Positions 25,207 to 37,900 of a DNA stretch of 64,000 nucleotides are shown piece after piece. The notes below the pieces were generated by a model. That model saw only the letters and a list, made by a program, of their open reading frames with translations, was not told the origin of the DNA and did not search any database. How positions within the stretch are numbered: position 1 is the stretch's first letter; each line of letters opens with the position of its first letter. Source of the stretch: Pocillopora verrucosa (Eukaryota; Cnidaria; Anthozoa; Scleractinia; Pocilloporidae); assembly GCF_036669915.1 (NCBI RefSeq), contig NC_089315.1:21660010-21724009 (forward strand), written 5' to 3'. Made by a program: the position numbers and the translations under genes.

Positions 25207-26880
25207 ATTTCAATTTCCCATAAAGCAGTCAGCTTCATACACGACTCTTTTCATGTAACAAAAGTGCTCATTGTAGTTTTACTGTCTACATCTGCAGGTT
25301 AGAGGTGTTTGATGGAAATGGTTCCACTTAATATTTTAAGTTGTAACATGAAACATTACAAAGCTAAACTATGTGAAGTCATGTAAGTAACTGAAAAATA
25401 CATTTGCTGTTCAGCCAAAAAGACTAAAACACCGAACTATTTGGGTGACCACCATCAAAGTGCCAAATACTGAAATACAGAAGTATATTTTTATTAGAAT
25501 ACATCATCATCCCATGCCCCCCTTGATTTTAAAATTGGTCACTTGATCTCGGTTTTCCCTTACATTCTCAAAGACAGTGAAATATGTACACAAATTCTCA
25601 AGAATATATTATTCTCTTGAACCAAAGATGTTATTGCTTTTTAAGGAAGACAAAATTTACTTGATGTACTCTATGTGTGGAAAATGATTGTCGAATTTAG
25701 AGTCACATGGGAATCTAGACAAACTGCACAAGATATCACTAGTAAGAAAATCTTCATGTGCCTTGGGTACACCCACATATCCAGAAGCGTTGACATACAT
25801 GCTCCATTTATATTTGTAAATACATGCAAGTCAGAAAATGACATCATACTTGCCCCTTTAGTTTTCAAGTTGGTGGACCCATACCAGTTTTTCCCCCAAA
25901 CTGAAAGATATCAAAATTGATGCAAATATGCACAATGAGGACAAAATCTTGTAGAAATAAAACATTCTTCTGAAAAGAAAACTTTTTTTAAATGAAGGCA
26001 TAATTTACTTGATGTACATTACCCTCTCTTAGGAGAATGTTATCCAGATTAAGGCCCATGCAGGAGATATGAGAGACCATCCAAGAGATAAAGAATTTTT
26101 TTTGCAAGTGGAAGACTCCCAGATCAACCAGGAGAGTTGACCTAATACAAGTCAGAAAATTTCAGAAAGTAGGTTTTACTCAGCTGGGGAGAACTATTGC
26201 ACAATTAATGCAAATAGATGATTCATCCACATGACATTCACATGAAATCATCTCACTATTAAGTTATAGGGTTGAGTGGGGTTCAATTCAGAGAGGAGTT
26301 TAGTAAGTCATTTCAAATCAGCTGAAAACTCAAAGAATGAGCCAATTTGAAATAATAAGCACTATCAACACCTCTGAAAAGTACAACACAAACTCCTGTA
26401 AGTCCTGTTACTGACCAAGCATGTTGGTAACAAAGCTTAAGAAACAAATAATTAGATATTTGACAACTTCACAACTTCATATGTCAAAACACCTTTGTAT
26501 GTCCTCTGTTCAGAGCTGGTTTGTGTTAACAATGTCTCATTGTGTTGTTAGTTTTCCAAATCACTTGTATTTGTTTGGAATACTTTGTAATGATTTTTAC
26601 TCGTTAAAGATCTATTTTTTTCGTATACCAGGAATACAAGAAATACAGAAGAGCAGCTTTACTTCAAGTTGTTTTAATGTTGTATTTTTTAAAATTGGAG
26701 GCTATTCCGGAAACTGGGTTTGTGTGACAAGATGTGCTGTCACGCAATGAATTCTGCGCATTTTGTGGTGCGTCAGAAAAGACAAAAGTGTCCCATGATA
26801 ATCACAAGACACACGGAAAGCGAGTAAATTATATCAAAAGCTTGGAAATCCCGGTTGTAGGACGAAATATCGGTTGAGAC
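25207..26880. other. Intergenic sequence between the hydrolase and sulfatase A
   Basis: No supported gene. Overlapping short frames on both strands around 25,670-25,920 and 26,421-26,750 have no recognisable motifs. The promoter of sulfatase A should lie at the right end, but no clear TATA element stands out. Confidence 0.35.
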
Positions 26881-29800
26881 ATGACTCGGTCGTTATCACG
26901 TGTAAAATTCTGGTTATTGGTTTTGTACGTGCCCCATGTGTTACACACAGTCCACAGTGCAGGAGGATCGAAGCTACCGAACATTTTGTTTTTGCTTGCT
27001 GATGATTTTGGCTGGTACGATGTCGGTTATCATAACCCCAAAATACAAACTCCCAACATCGATAAGCTGGCTAAGAGTGGAGTTATACTTGACAGTTATT
27101 ACGTGCAGCCAATATGTACACCGACACGGGGAGCATTGATGACTGGAAGGTATCCAATACACACAGGTATTGTTGTCTTGTGCAGTGATGCTTCTCACTG
27201 ATGTGATTTTATTTACATCATTCCTCGAGAGGAAATCCTTCATTTGACGCAATTTATGAAGTTAAAATACAGATATTCAAAAGCAGGCTGTAATTGCTCA
27301 TGATCATTCCGAAGGACTCGCATCTACTTCCACCCCTTTTAAATGGCGTTACGCTGTTCAAATCCTGTCCATGTCAACACCATATTGTTTGACACAAAAA
27401 AATGTTACCCTAAGATATCGCGAATCTAATGAGCTTCTGTGAATTTCGCAGTTTTTTTGCGATTGCTAATCAAGGACCCAAAACATCTTTGATTTATTTT
27501 CTGCTAGGTCTGCAACATGATGTTATTCATCCGGAAAACCCCTATGGATTGCCCCTGGACTTCGACTTGTTGCCACAGAAACTGAAACAGGCTGGTAGGT
27601 ATTGGAAACGTTTCATGGATTTTTAAATTGGGGTCTTCTGTTGCACTGGAAGAGACGATATTGGAAAAAAGATTGATTCAATTTCTCAATTGCAGATACT
27701 AAAAAAAAAAAAAAAAGTTCCTCCCTTGGTTTTCGTGTAATTAAAAATTTCTTTCCATTTCCTCTTTCTTTTATCAGGCTATGCCACTCATTTGGTTGGC
27801 AAGTGGCATCTTGGTTTCTACAAATGGCCTTATGTTCCAACCAAACGAGGTTTTGACTCCGCTTATGGATTCTGGGACGGTTCTGAAGATCATTTTGACC
27901 ATAGTCGCCTGGGAATTGTTGACTTTCGTGACAATTTGGATGTAGTAAAGAATTTGAACGGCACCTACGCCACAAACGCTTACGTCTCTGTAAGAGGAGG
28001 ATTGTTGGGGTGTTTACATTATTGTATCTCATAAGTATCTTTTAATTTCATTCATTCGCTCGGCCTCAATAGTTTTTAAGCCATAAACTCTACCAATGGT
28101 AAACGAGTTTTTATATATCATTTTATTTCACCCTGTTTTTATTTCAGGTGCACGTTTACCTAAGATAGCCTAGGTCAAAAAGGAAATCGAACGCACTTTA
28201 AACGCGCGTGAAGGAGTTACACGGTGCACGGGCTTCCTAAGATAAATTATACACTGAAGAAATTTTATCATTTTGCTCACCTTGAGACAGTGTAAGTCGT
28301 CACGCGTAGTTTAGATCTACTAGAGCTGTTCGTGAATAAAAGCGAGGACGAACGCCGGAAGAAACTTTAATGGCTGCTTTAATGCGTCTGTTGAGCTCTG
28401 CTGTCACCATCAACAAACCATATCTAGGGTTCAGCTCACTTAAGCTACTATAAGGTCAGCTAAACGTTCCTTTCATGTCCCTGTAATGTATGTAACCACT
28501 GGGAGAAGTTAGACTTGGAAATCTAAGGCATGTTTTCTTTTCTCACAGCAAGTGAAAAAGGTGTTACAGGACCACAATTCATCGCAACCGTTATTCATGT
28601 ACATGGCCTTCCAAAATGTTCACGCACCTATCCAGGCTCCAGAGAAGTACATAGAGAAGTACGAATTTATAGAGAATAGAATGAGGAGAGTTCACGCTGC
28701 TATGGCAGATATCATGGATGAGGCTGTCGGCAACATAACAGAAGCTTTTAAAGAAGCAGGGTTAGTAGTATGACGATGCATTATCAAAAAAATTCCAATT
28801 CTTTGGCACCTCAAAAGACCCTTTAACAAGCCTGGAAAAAAAGCGACGTTTAACATGAGACATACCCTAAAAAGGTATTTTTAAATTATCCAGCCGGTAT
28901 CTATTTCTCGTTTTTTTTTCAGATTGTGGGAGAATACCCTTCTTATATTCAGCACTGACAACGGAGGTTTACCTTTTTACGGAGGTTACAATTGGCCTCT
29001 TCGAGGAGAAAAAATGACGCTCTGGGAGGGAGGGGTAAGAGGAGTTGGATTTGTTCACGGAAATCAGCTAGCGAGGAAGGGAGTTACGTGTAATGAATTA
29101 TTGCATGTGACGGACTGGTACCCAACAATTCTTGGATTGGCCGGTAAGGAATATTACATAATTAGCAAAGACTATCTTCATTTTCATTGTAAATAATAAC
29201 CGATGCTAGTTTCGATGAACTTTAAAAAGTCTCACTCGATTTTAATGATTTCTTCCGAGGAAGATCTAATTTTCTATTAACGCATTGTAAACCGCTAAGA
29301 GTGGCGAGAACCTAATTTCTCCCAACTGTGTGACACCTGAATCAAACATTAAGGTCTTGAGAATAAAGAAAGAGGCTCTTGATTGTAAGTTAAGTTCGAC
29401 AGGAAACGTGTAGAGAGCACATTGCATATTGGTGTTAGGATGTAAAGGGTTAAGAAAGGAGAAATAATAAGGAAACAACAAATTGAGGTTGCTGATTTTG
29501 TTGGAGTGACCAAGTGCATTCCTGGCAAAGTGATAGTTTTTCAGTCCAGCTTTTTGGGAATGAGATTGTTTTCTTTGTTAGTTTATTTTTTTCGGGGAAG
29601 GTATTGAAAAATTACTTTCATCTTAAGGTGTGACATCAGTAGACAAAAGTCCTATTCCACTGGACGGCCATGACGTATGGGACACGATTTCGATGGGGAA
29701 GCCTTCTCCACGCACTGAGATATTACTAAACATTGATCAACCTGGCTCAGTTCCTCCAGGGCCTGGTGTCCTGGGTGGTTATACGGGGATCGCACTCAGG

Positions 29801-30511
29801 ACCGGTGATATGAAGTTGCTGATGAATGTGCCTAATGTCACGTGGTTTAAACCGCCAGAGATTGGTGGAAAAGTGGAAAAAGAAATACCTCTAGACGCGG
29901 TGTTTGAAAACCCAGACATGGTAAAGTGACCAGTACGCCATATTTATTTTGAGTGATAGAAAGAATTAGAATCAGTTGGAGATATCACCCTCAGGTCCAA
30001 CTTGGATCTCAGATACATCTTTCATTACTACGATGCTTTTGTTCTTGTAGACGGGAAATGTCGCATACATCTGATTGAGCACAAAGTATGCGAATCATGT
30101 TTTTTTGGGAACTATTTGGATCGATTCGAGGTTTTGATTTTACAACTAGAAAAGGTCACTTACACTCACAGACTATGCACGGCATGGAATTATAAGATAT
30201 TGTTAAGCTTAACTCTCGTAAAGGCGTCGTTTAATGGATCTTTGCAGCTGCCTTTGTTTACTTATCTTATTTCTTACCATCTCTCGTCGCAGGTGACGGT
30301 TGACAAAGTAGACATCGCCTTATATAACATTTCTAAAGACCCAGAAGAACGAGTTGACCTTAGCAAAAAATTCCCAGATATTGTGAAGGAGATGCAGATG
30401 AGGGTCAAGTACTTCGTGAATTCGTCAGTAAAACCGTTATACCAGAAAAACGATCCCGAAGCCTTGAAAACCGCTCAGGAAAAGGGTGCATGGGGCCCCT
30501 GGAGAGACTAA
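26881..30511 (+). CDS. Sulfatase A: secreted arylsulfatase (ARSB/I/J-like), 7 exons, 509 aa
   Basis: Exons 26881-27166, 27508-27594, 27778-27989, 28549-28760, 28923-29143, 29628-29920 and 30293-30511 join with phases 1,1,0,2,1,0. A hydrophobic N-terminus ([12 protein letters not shown]) suggests a signal peptide. Active-site residues as in human ARSB are all present: Asp41 and Asp42 (LLADDFGW), formylglycine Cys79 with Arg83 ([12 protein letters not shown]), Lys133 and His135 (GKWHLGF), His220 (QNVHAP), Asp278 and Asn279 (FSTDNGG) and Lys296. The C-terminus DPEERVDLS...WGPWRD is typical of the ARSB group. Such enzymes cleave sulfate esters from glycans after activation by formylglycine-generating enzyme. 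The actual substrate is unknown. It is the only intact plus-strand member of the array. Confidence 0.92.
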
Positions 30512-31601
30512 AATCATACAAGTTGTACTTTCAATCGCACAACAGAATTAGTTTGATAATCAGCTCTGTATAATGTCCGGTGAAATAGTTAAATTCTTCA
30601 CTTGAATGATCCTGTTCTTGTCTAATCTTTTTTATATTGGAACATAGAATAACAATCATGCAGGTCCACTCCCGTGGACCTGTGCTTGAGTGTGCCAGGA
30701 AGTGACTAGGTAGTCACGTGACGTACCATAAAAGATTGCATATTTTGTGGACGCGAATTACTTCATGTTCACCTGATTCGGAAAATAATGTCATTTATGT
30801 CCTGATTCACTTACTAAGTGGTCTATCTTACACGTTTTACATATTATTAAAGCTTGTTTGAGAGTTTGTGTAACAATCAACAACTTCTTCAGCTGCTGAT
30901 AATTTTCTTTATTCTCATGACCACACTGCGTGAGATTCAGGGGTGATATTGTGAGGGGAAATTAGATGCTAGTCACTCTTGGGATTAGAGGGTTAAATAA
31001 ACAGTTCACTTACTTAGCGACGTCATGTGTTGTTTTTTCCTTTCCGGATAAGCCCTCACTCCATCCAGGAGTACAAATCGCGAATTGCTTGGGAAACCTT
31101 ACGACGTGTCGGGGGTTGACTAAGAATGAACTAACATCATCTCAAGGTGGCGTAGCAACACCTGTTGTCAGTTAATGCCAAAATAACCCGGATAAGTTCG
31201 GGTATCTATATGAGTATATCACTTTTCTTTCAGAGGGGTAAACAGGTCTAAAAGTCACATGCCAAGCGATATTTCCTTTAAAAATTTCGAGGATGTCCCA
31301 GAGGTCTTGTTCATTATCAACTTCCAGAAAAAAAAGAAAAAATAAATGAGTGAAGATGTTCATGACAATTAGGATAAAGACGATAAGCGAAAAGCGATGT
31401 TTCCTTTAAAGATGTCAAGAATGTCCCAGAAGCCTGGTTCATTATTAACTTCTTGGGAAAAGATTATGAAGGTAAACATGCTGATAATGTCGGTGGATAA
31501 CAACGAGAACAACAATTTTTTTCAGATTCACAGTACAACAACATTACACAAAGCTATTTAATAAGCTTGTGCAATAGACCGGAATAAATCAGACAAAGGC
31601 A
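30512..31601. other. Intergenic sequence between sulfatases A and B (tail-to-tail)
   Basis: No supported gene. A short near-duplicate (GAAAAGCGATGTTTCCTTTAA versus a similar GCGATATTTCCTTTAA stretch) occurs at about 31,266-31,290 and 31,389-31,410, each followed by a CCCAGA-type word. The 3' ends of sulfatases A and B face each other here. Confidence 0.35.
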
Positions 31602-31607
31602 TTTATT
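31602..31607 (-). terminator. Polyadenylation signal of sulfatase B
   Basis: TTTATT on the plus strand reads AATAAA on the coding strand, about 345 bases past the stop. The same context (CAAAGGCATTTATT) is conserved after genes C and D. Confidence 0.5.
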
Positions 31608-31950
31608 ATGGTTTCAATGACATAGAGTACAAATTCGATTCTAATTACCGAGCCAAAAATTATTCCAACGCGTCACTTCAGTCTTCCCCACCAGTATTAC
31701 ATATACAGTCGATAATCTTCTTTTAAGACACTCCATAAGAATCAATAGCTAAATCTCGCTCCATTGTGCTATTAACAAATTAATGGCTTTTACAACTAGA
31801 GACACCTTTTTACACAGTGACTTGGAATCAATAAAACAGTAAGAAAAAACAACGTTTGCCTTTGATACTCTACATATGTAAAACATCCATTTCAATCAAA
31901 CAGTTTCCTCTCCTTTTACTATCAACTTGCTCTATGTGGCCAGCTCCGAT

Positions 31951-34900
31951 CTACATCCACGGTCCCCAAATACCATTCTTACGAGCCTCTTTTAGTGCAT
32001 TTGGGTCAGCAGGTTTGTAGACGGTAGGAACTGCAGTGTTTAGGTAATAATTCATTCTATCTTTCATCTCCTTCAGAACATCAGGTAACTCAGTGCTGAG
32101 GTCGTGTCGCTCTTCAGGATCAGCTGTGATGTTATAAAGTACAACGTCCAAAATGTCTGCATGCGCCTGTAAGATTCCAATACAAAGAACTGGACGTTTC
32201 TAAACTTTCAAAAATAATTCGATTTAGAAGTTCCGGTATACGAAGTGATTTACATAAACATTTTTGAGGGTTGATGACGTATTGCTATCATAACTCGGGT
32301 AGTGATTTCGAGGTACTAGGTAGGGAAAAACGATTTAAATATTATAGTACTGACCTTGTAATAGATCCTTAATTGCTTCAGACTCTCTTCATCTGTCTCC
32401 TCTTTAAGAAACCCTTTAGACAAAAGAACACCAATTGGAACTCCGCCCAACTCGGGTGGTTTAAACCAGGTGATATTTCTGGTATTCATCAAAAGCTTCA
32501 TGCTTCCCTTCCGAAGAGCCATTCCTTGCCAGCTGACTCCCAACATTTTACTCGTCCTAAAAGGCGGGTTATCGATATTAAGCAAGATTTCTGTTCGAGG
32601 TGAAGCTTCTCCGCGTGACAAAGTGCTCCACACATCAAAGCCATCAATTGGGATAGGATGTTTTGCATCGTACGAACCACCTGTGGTAAAACCAGAATGA
32701 TAAGAATATTATTTATAAGGTTGTCACAAACAAACACATGAAAGACAAAGCAGTGGAGGAGAAAGGGAAGAAGAAATGAGGCAACAACACTATTTACTAA
32801 ATTAACTCCAGGTTATTACGACCAATTCTCTAAAAGAATAAAGTAAACAAATTTAACAAACATTATTCCGAAAGATATTTAATTATGATATTCACTCCAT
32901 TTCTCGCTACGTTTGTAACTTAATGAATAACTCTTGCCTTTCTGGATTATGTTCCATATGAGATGTTGGGTCGAGAGTCTTATTTCCACGGACTAACTCT
33001 TTACACAGTTAGTTTTCTTAGACAATCTTCAAAAATAAATGGAAAAAGACACACCCTCAAGTGAGGGATAATCAGAGAAGTGGAAATGAAGTCATAGATA
33101 ACCACACCTGCAAGGTTGATGAGAGTAGGAAAGAAGTCGCTGATGTGTAGAAGTCCTTCGCATTTCACGCCAGTCTTTTCTAACATTTTTCCGTGAATAA
33201 AAGCAGCACCTCTCACTCCTCCCTCCCATAAGGTCTCTTTCGTTCCTCTTAGAGGCCAGTTGTATCCGCCATATGTAGGTTCTCCACCATTATCAGTGCT
33301 GAAGACTGTTAAAGTGTTCTTCCATAGCCTGGACGAGAACAATGAAAGTCACAAACGCTTGTATTTATCCTTCAAATCAACAAAGTTATCACGGCTGCCG
33401 TCAACCCTGCACATACAAACTCAAAGAGTTCCTTTGGGGGATTAACTTCATGCAATAAGAGTCTTTCCCAGTACCGTGAGATGGCACGAATCCAGGATAA
33501 TGGCCGCTTAAACTCACAAGAGAATCAAAGTATGAAACCTTCAAGGAAACTGATACGAAACTCACCCTTTCTTTTTAAACATTTTAGTGATGTTGCCAAC
33601 AGCTTCGTCCAGTACAGCGACCATTCCTGCATGCACCCGGCGCATCTCATGATTGATAAACGAGAATTTGTCCACATACTGGTCTGGTGCCTGGACGGGA
33701 TTATGAACATTCTGGAAGGCCATGTACATGAACAGGGGCTGTTTTGGGTCATGTTGATCCAAAATCTCTTCTATCCTCTGATGAAATAATGAAATAGAAA
33801 CAGCCGTTAAGTACTCAGGCCATTGTCAATTAAAGACATAACCCAGTTCAGCGAAGCCCTGATATTCCAATATCTTTTGATAAAAGTATAAATGAAATAT
33901 GTACTCAGGAAATGGTTGAGAGAGAAGTTGGAGAATTGTTGACATCACGAAAAGCGTATAGCTTTATTTGGGCATTAGCAAATTTCGTGGCAAGTCTGAC
34001 ACACTATGCTGGGAGGTTACCAGCGTTGGATTCGTACCCCGTCTGATAGGAGAGTCAAACTCATAGTTGATTTATGTCACAGGAGTCGTGAGAAGATCCG
34101 GCATTATGAACCTCACCGTCCTCCATGACGCCGGGTCTCTGCATTGACTGACCGCATTCTATTGCCCAAGTCTCACAAATATTACGCTATATACCCTTAT
34201 TACGTAGAAAGTATCAACCATTAGACCTTAACATATTCGAATGCTGCATATTTTCCGTTCAGGTCTAAAACAGGTTCGGTTCCGTTACGAAAATCAACCA
34301 CTTTGTAACTTGTGTGATTATAATGATCTTCAGCACCACCCCAGAATCCATAAGCGGAGTCAAAACCACGGTTGGTTGGAACATAAGGCCATCTATAGAA
34401 ACCAAGATGCCACTTGCCAACCAAATGAGTCGCGTAACCTGACAGAAAAAAAATGAATGAAATACATCTCATTTGCAAATTGAGGTTATCTACTGCAGTA
34501 TTTTGAAGATTTATTTGCGCAGAATGATGTATAAACAAAACGCCATAATCATAGACACGTTTATAGACAGAAAGCAACGAGAAATTGGTGTTAGGTAAGG
34601 CGCCCTTTAAGTTGATCCGCCTTAATGCATTGGTGTGAAGGGCTTCTTTCTTATAAAAAGTTACACTTCGAAACGAGTTTCAGTTTGAATTAGCAAATCC
34701 TTCATTTTTATTTAATAAAGGGCCAGAATCATGGAAGGCTGTGGCTTACCAACTTTCTTTAGCTGTCCTGGTAAGGTCTGAAAATCTAATGGTAATCCAA
34801 ATGGATTTGAGGGGCGAATCACAAAATGCTGAAGTCCTGAAAGAGTTGGATAAAATCGTAGATTACCTTACTATATATAAGTTAATCATGGCGCGCACCC

Positions 34901-37900
34901 AATCCTCCTTATCAGTGAAAAAAAGAACACCATCGGTTTCGCTCGAAAATAATTTCTTTCTGCAGCCGGCTCTCTCACAGGTCTCTCCTGTAGTTGTTAA
35001 TGCTAACGCTCGTAACGTCAGCTCTAGAAACTCTTTACGGCGGCCAACTTATATTATCAGCTCAGGAACCTAGTTACAATTATTACATCTCCCCTATTTT
35101 TGCCAATGTAATCAAAGGAATACGAATTCAAATGTAAATAAACATAGTCCTCAATAATTTCAACTGGCAGTCTCTTGGTAAAAACATTGAACACAGCCAT
35201 AAAAAGTCTGCTTAATTAAAATTTCCCTATGTAACTTGGTCCTTTAGCAAACAGTCATTAAAAGTCAGCTTCAGCAAACGGGGCTGAGTTTTCTCCCATG
35301 CTGATCTTGGAGGCTCACTGATCTGTTCTGGTTTCCGAGCAGGTTGTGAGGGTGGTTCCAAACTTTGCTCGATCTCGGGTTCTGATGAAGGAATGTTTGC
35401 CGGTTGGGGCACACCAGTAAAAACTTGTTCCAATAGTGGCACTGCTAGTTGTGTTTCTTACCACGTCCACCTAATTCCATCGGCTATAGAAGTCCACAGT
35501 TACAAGGAGCCTCTCCCCTAACGGAAGTGGACCCATCAGGTCAAACGCAAGGTCTCTCCATCGTTTGCTTGGCAAGGTGGTTGCCGTCACTGGAGGCGTG
35601 GTGGAAACAGGGGTCACAGCTAGGCATCCCTAGCACTGCTTGCCGCGCCTCTCCACCATGCTGTTCTTGCTGGGCCACCACACTTTGCTTCGGAGACCAT
35701 CCTTCGCTGTCACGATCCTTTGGTGACCCTCGTGAGCTAACTCTAGCATCTGCTTACGCAAGTTTGCAGAAAAATACTGCATACCTCTCATCACTAATCT
35801 TCCTCTCATCACTAATCTTCCAATCATCACGCAACAGTCTGTACGGACTAGGAGCAGTAGACCAGTCTTCTGTCTTCCAACAGCGACACACCTCATGACG
35901 TCATTCAAACCTAGCTGATGGTGTAGCTCTAAAAACAAGTTCCAATGACTCTAACCCTGATAAGTAGAGTTGAAATATTTCGCAGGCCCGGACGACTGCT
36001 ATGGCTTCTTTTGCTGTGCGGCCATACCGCCCCTCGTTATCACTTAAACTTCGGCTTGCAAAATCAACTACTCTCTTCACCTCTTGCCTTTCTTGTACCA
36101 GCACAGAACCAAGCCCGACCGGGATGGCAACAGTAACAACCTCAGTGTGCGCTTCCCTGTCGTAGAAAGCCATCATTGATGATTCAGCTAATTGGTTCTT
36201 CAGAGCCTCAAATGCTTTATTTTTCTCATTGCCCCAATGCCGCTCAGTACCTTAGCGGGTCAACTTCCTGACTGGTTCCACAGCTGTTGCGATATCTGGT
36301 AGGAACCATAAGCTTAAACTGACAAGATCTACACCATGCTTGTTTAGAAGCAACCCCGTTAAGAAGACAATAACCGAACTAGCGTTGCGCGCGAGCTCAG
36401 AGATATTTTCAATCTGTAAGCTTGTAAGCAAAGTGACGCGTACAATTATCGCGTGTGCGAGATTTTTTGTTTGAGAACCGTATTTTTGAGGACTTTTTAC
36501 GAAGTTTTTTTATTTGCCGTGTTACCGTGTTGAGGTTGTTTTGGCCGATTAAACGTGGGGTTTTCCGTAACTGCTTAAGGACAAACCGCCATGAATACAA
36601 ATCATTCCGATTTTGCACTTACCTTTGTTGAGGGTACGATTTCTCTCTTACAGTCGGTTTAACAGCGTTACAAGGTTTCTGTCGTGATCTGCAGTTGTCT
36701 TTCCTTGTTCTAAAATGTCATCAGCAATATCAGTGGCTCCTCGGCATCCTGAGATTGTCTGCTTGATAATTTTCTTGGTATTTTTCTAGAGCGCTATTAA
36801 TACCAAAGCTCAGCCTCTTGTAACAATGCAGGGAGTCACCAGCTGAAAGGTTGTGATTTCCCTGTTCCAGCGCAATCTGACGGAAGCCAATGTTTACGTC
36901 AAGTTCGAAGAAGACCGCGATCCCATTCAATTCTTCCAGTTCCTCTGGCTGCAGCTCTGTTTTAAGGCCCTTCCTTACAAGGTTGTTAGGTTGTCTCTCA
37001 CCAAGCACAGTCGACTAGGTGCCCGAATCAACAAGCTTGCTTGTCGTTGTGTCATCGATCTTGATCATTACCACGTTACCTTCACAAGCTCTCTCTTCAC
37101 TGAAGTTTCAGTTAGGAAATGTATAAGGCTCGTCTCCGCTGTCACATTCTACTTGATTAGCTTGCTTATCGCCGGATCACCTCTGTCTACCTCCACTTGC
37201 TTTACCACCCTTTTTACTCTGACCTTCACTTTCACAACAAGCTGCCGGTGCCCTTTCGCGCCACACTTTGCACAAGTCTTACCACGAGTTGGATATACCT
37301 TATTACGAGCAAAATGTCCCGCCTTGCCTCCCGCGCAACACTTGTGAGGACAAAATCCATTTGACGTCTCGTTTTCTCGATCCTTGACCATGTTCAAGTT
37401 AATCTGTACACAATCGTTGCTCTTTTCCCCCTCTCAACCTGCAATTTTTCTTGCATGAGGCCTTGCCGTCTCCCATGCCTTTCCCTTTTCTATCGCTGCA
37501 GCTAGCTGTATATTTGGCTCCTCGAACAGCTTGGTCCGTAATTCCAGGGAAGACATTTTCTCCAACGACAGATCTCTCACGGCGAATTCACGTTCCCCAG
37601 GCCCATAGCCATAGTGCCTTGCTTGTTTAGTCGAAGCACAAACGATCAACTTCTTCTCCGGGTTCTTGGCGTAGCTGGCGTAGAACACGCCTTTCATATG
37701 CAGAATTTCCATGGAGCATGGACATGAAAATACGCGTTCGAACGGCTGCTCGATAAACATCATCTTCTTGGCCCTCAGGAGCAGGAACGATTCCCAGATT
37801 CCTAATGATGTCTTGTACTCCACAACCACCCCGATAACGTTATTGGTTTTTTTTTTCTCGCGGCATTTTAGAGATTTGCTTTGTCTTCGGCATGATAAGT

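Noticed and set aside
30002-30292. Open frame extending sulfatase A exon 7 upstream
   Set aside because: It is intron read-through. The acceptor at 30,291-30,292 restores the exon size seen in the paralogues.
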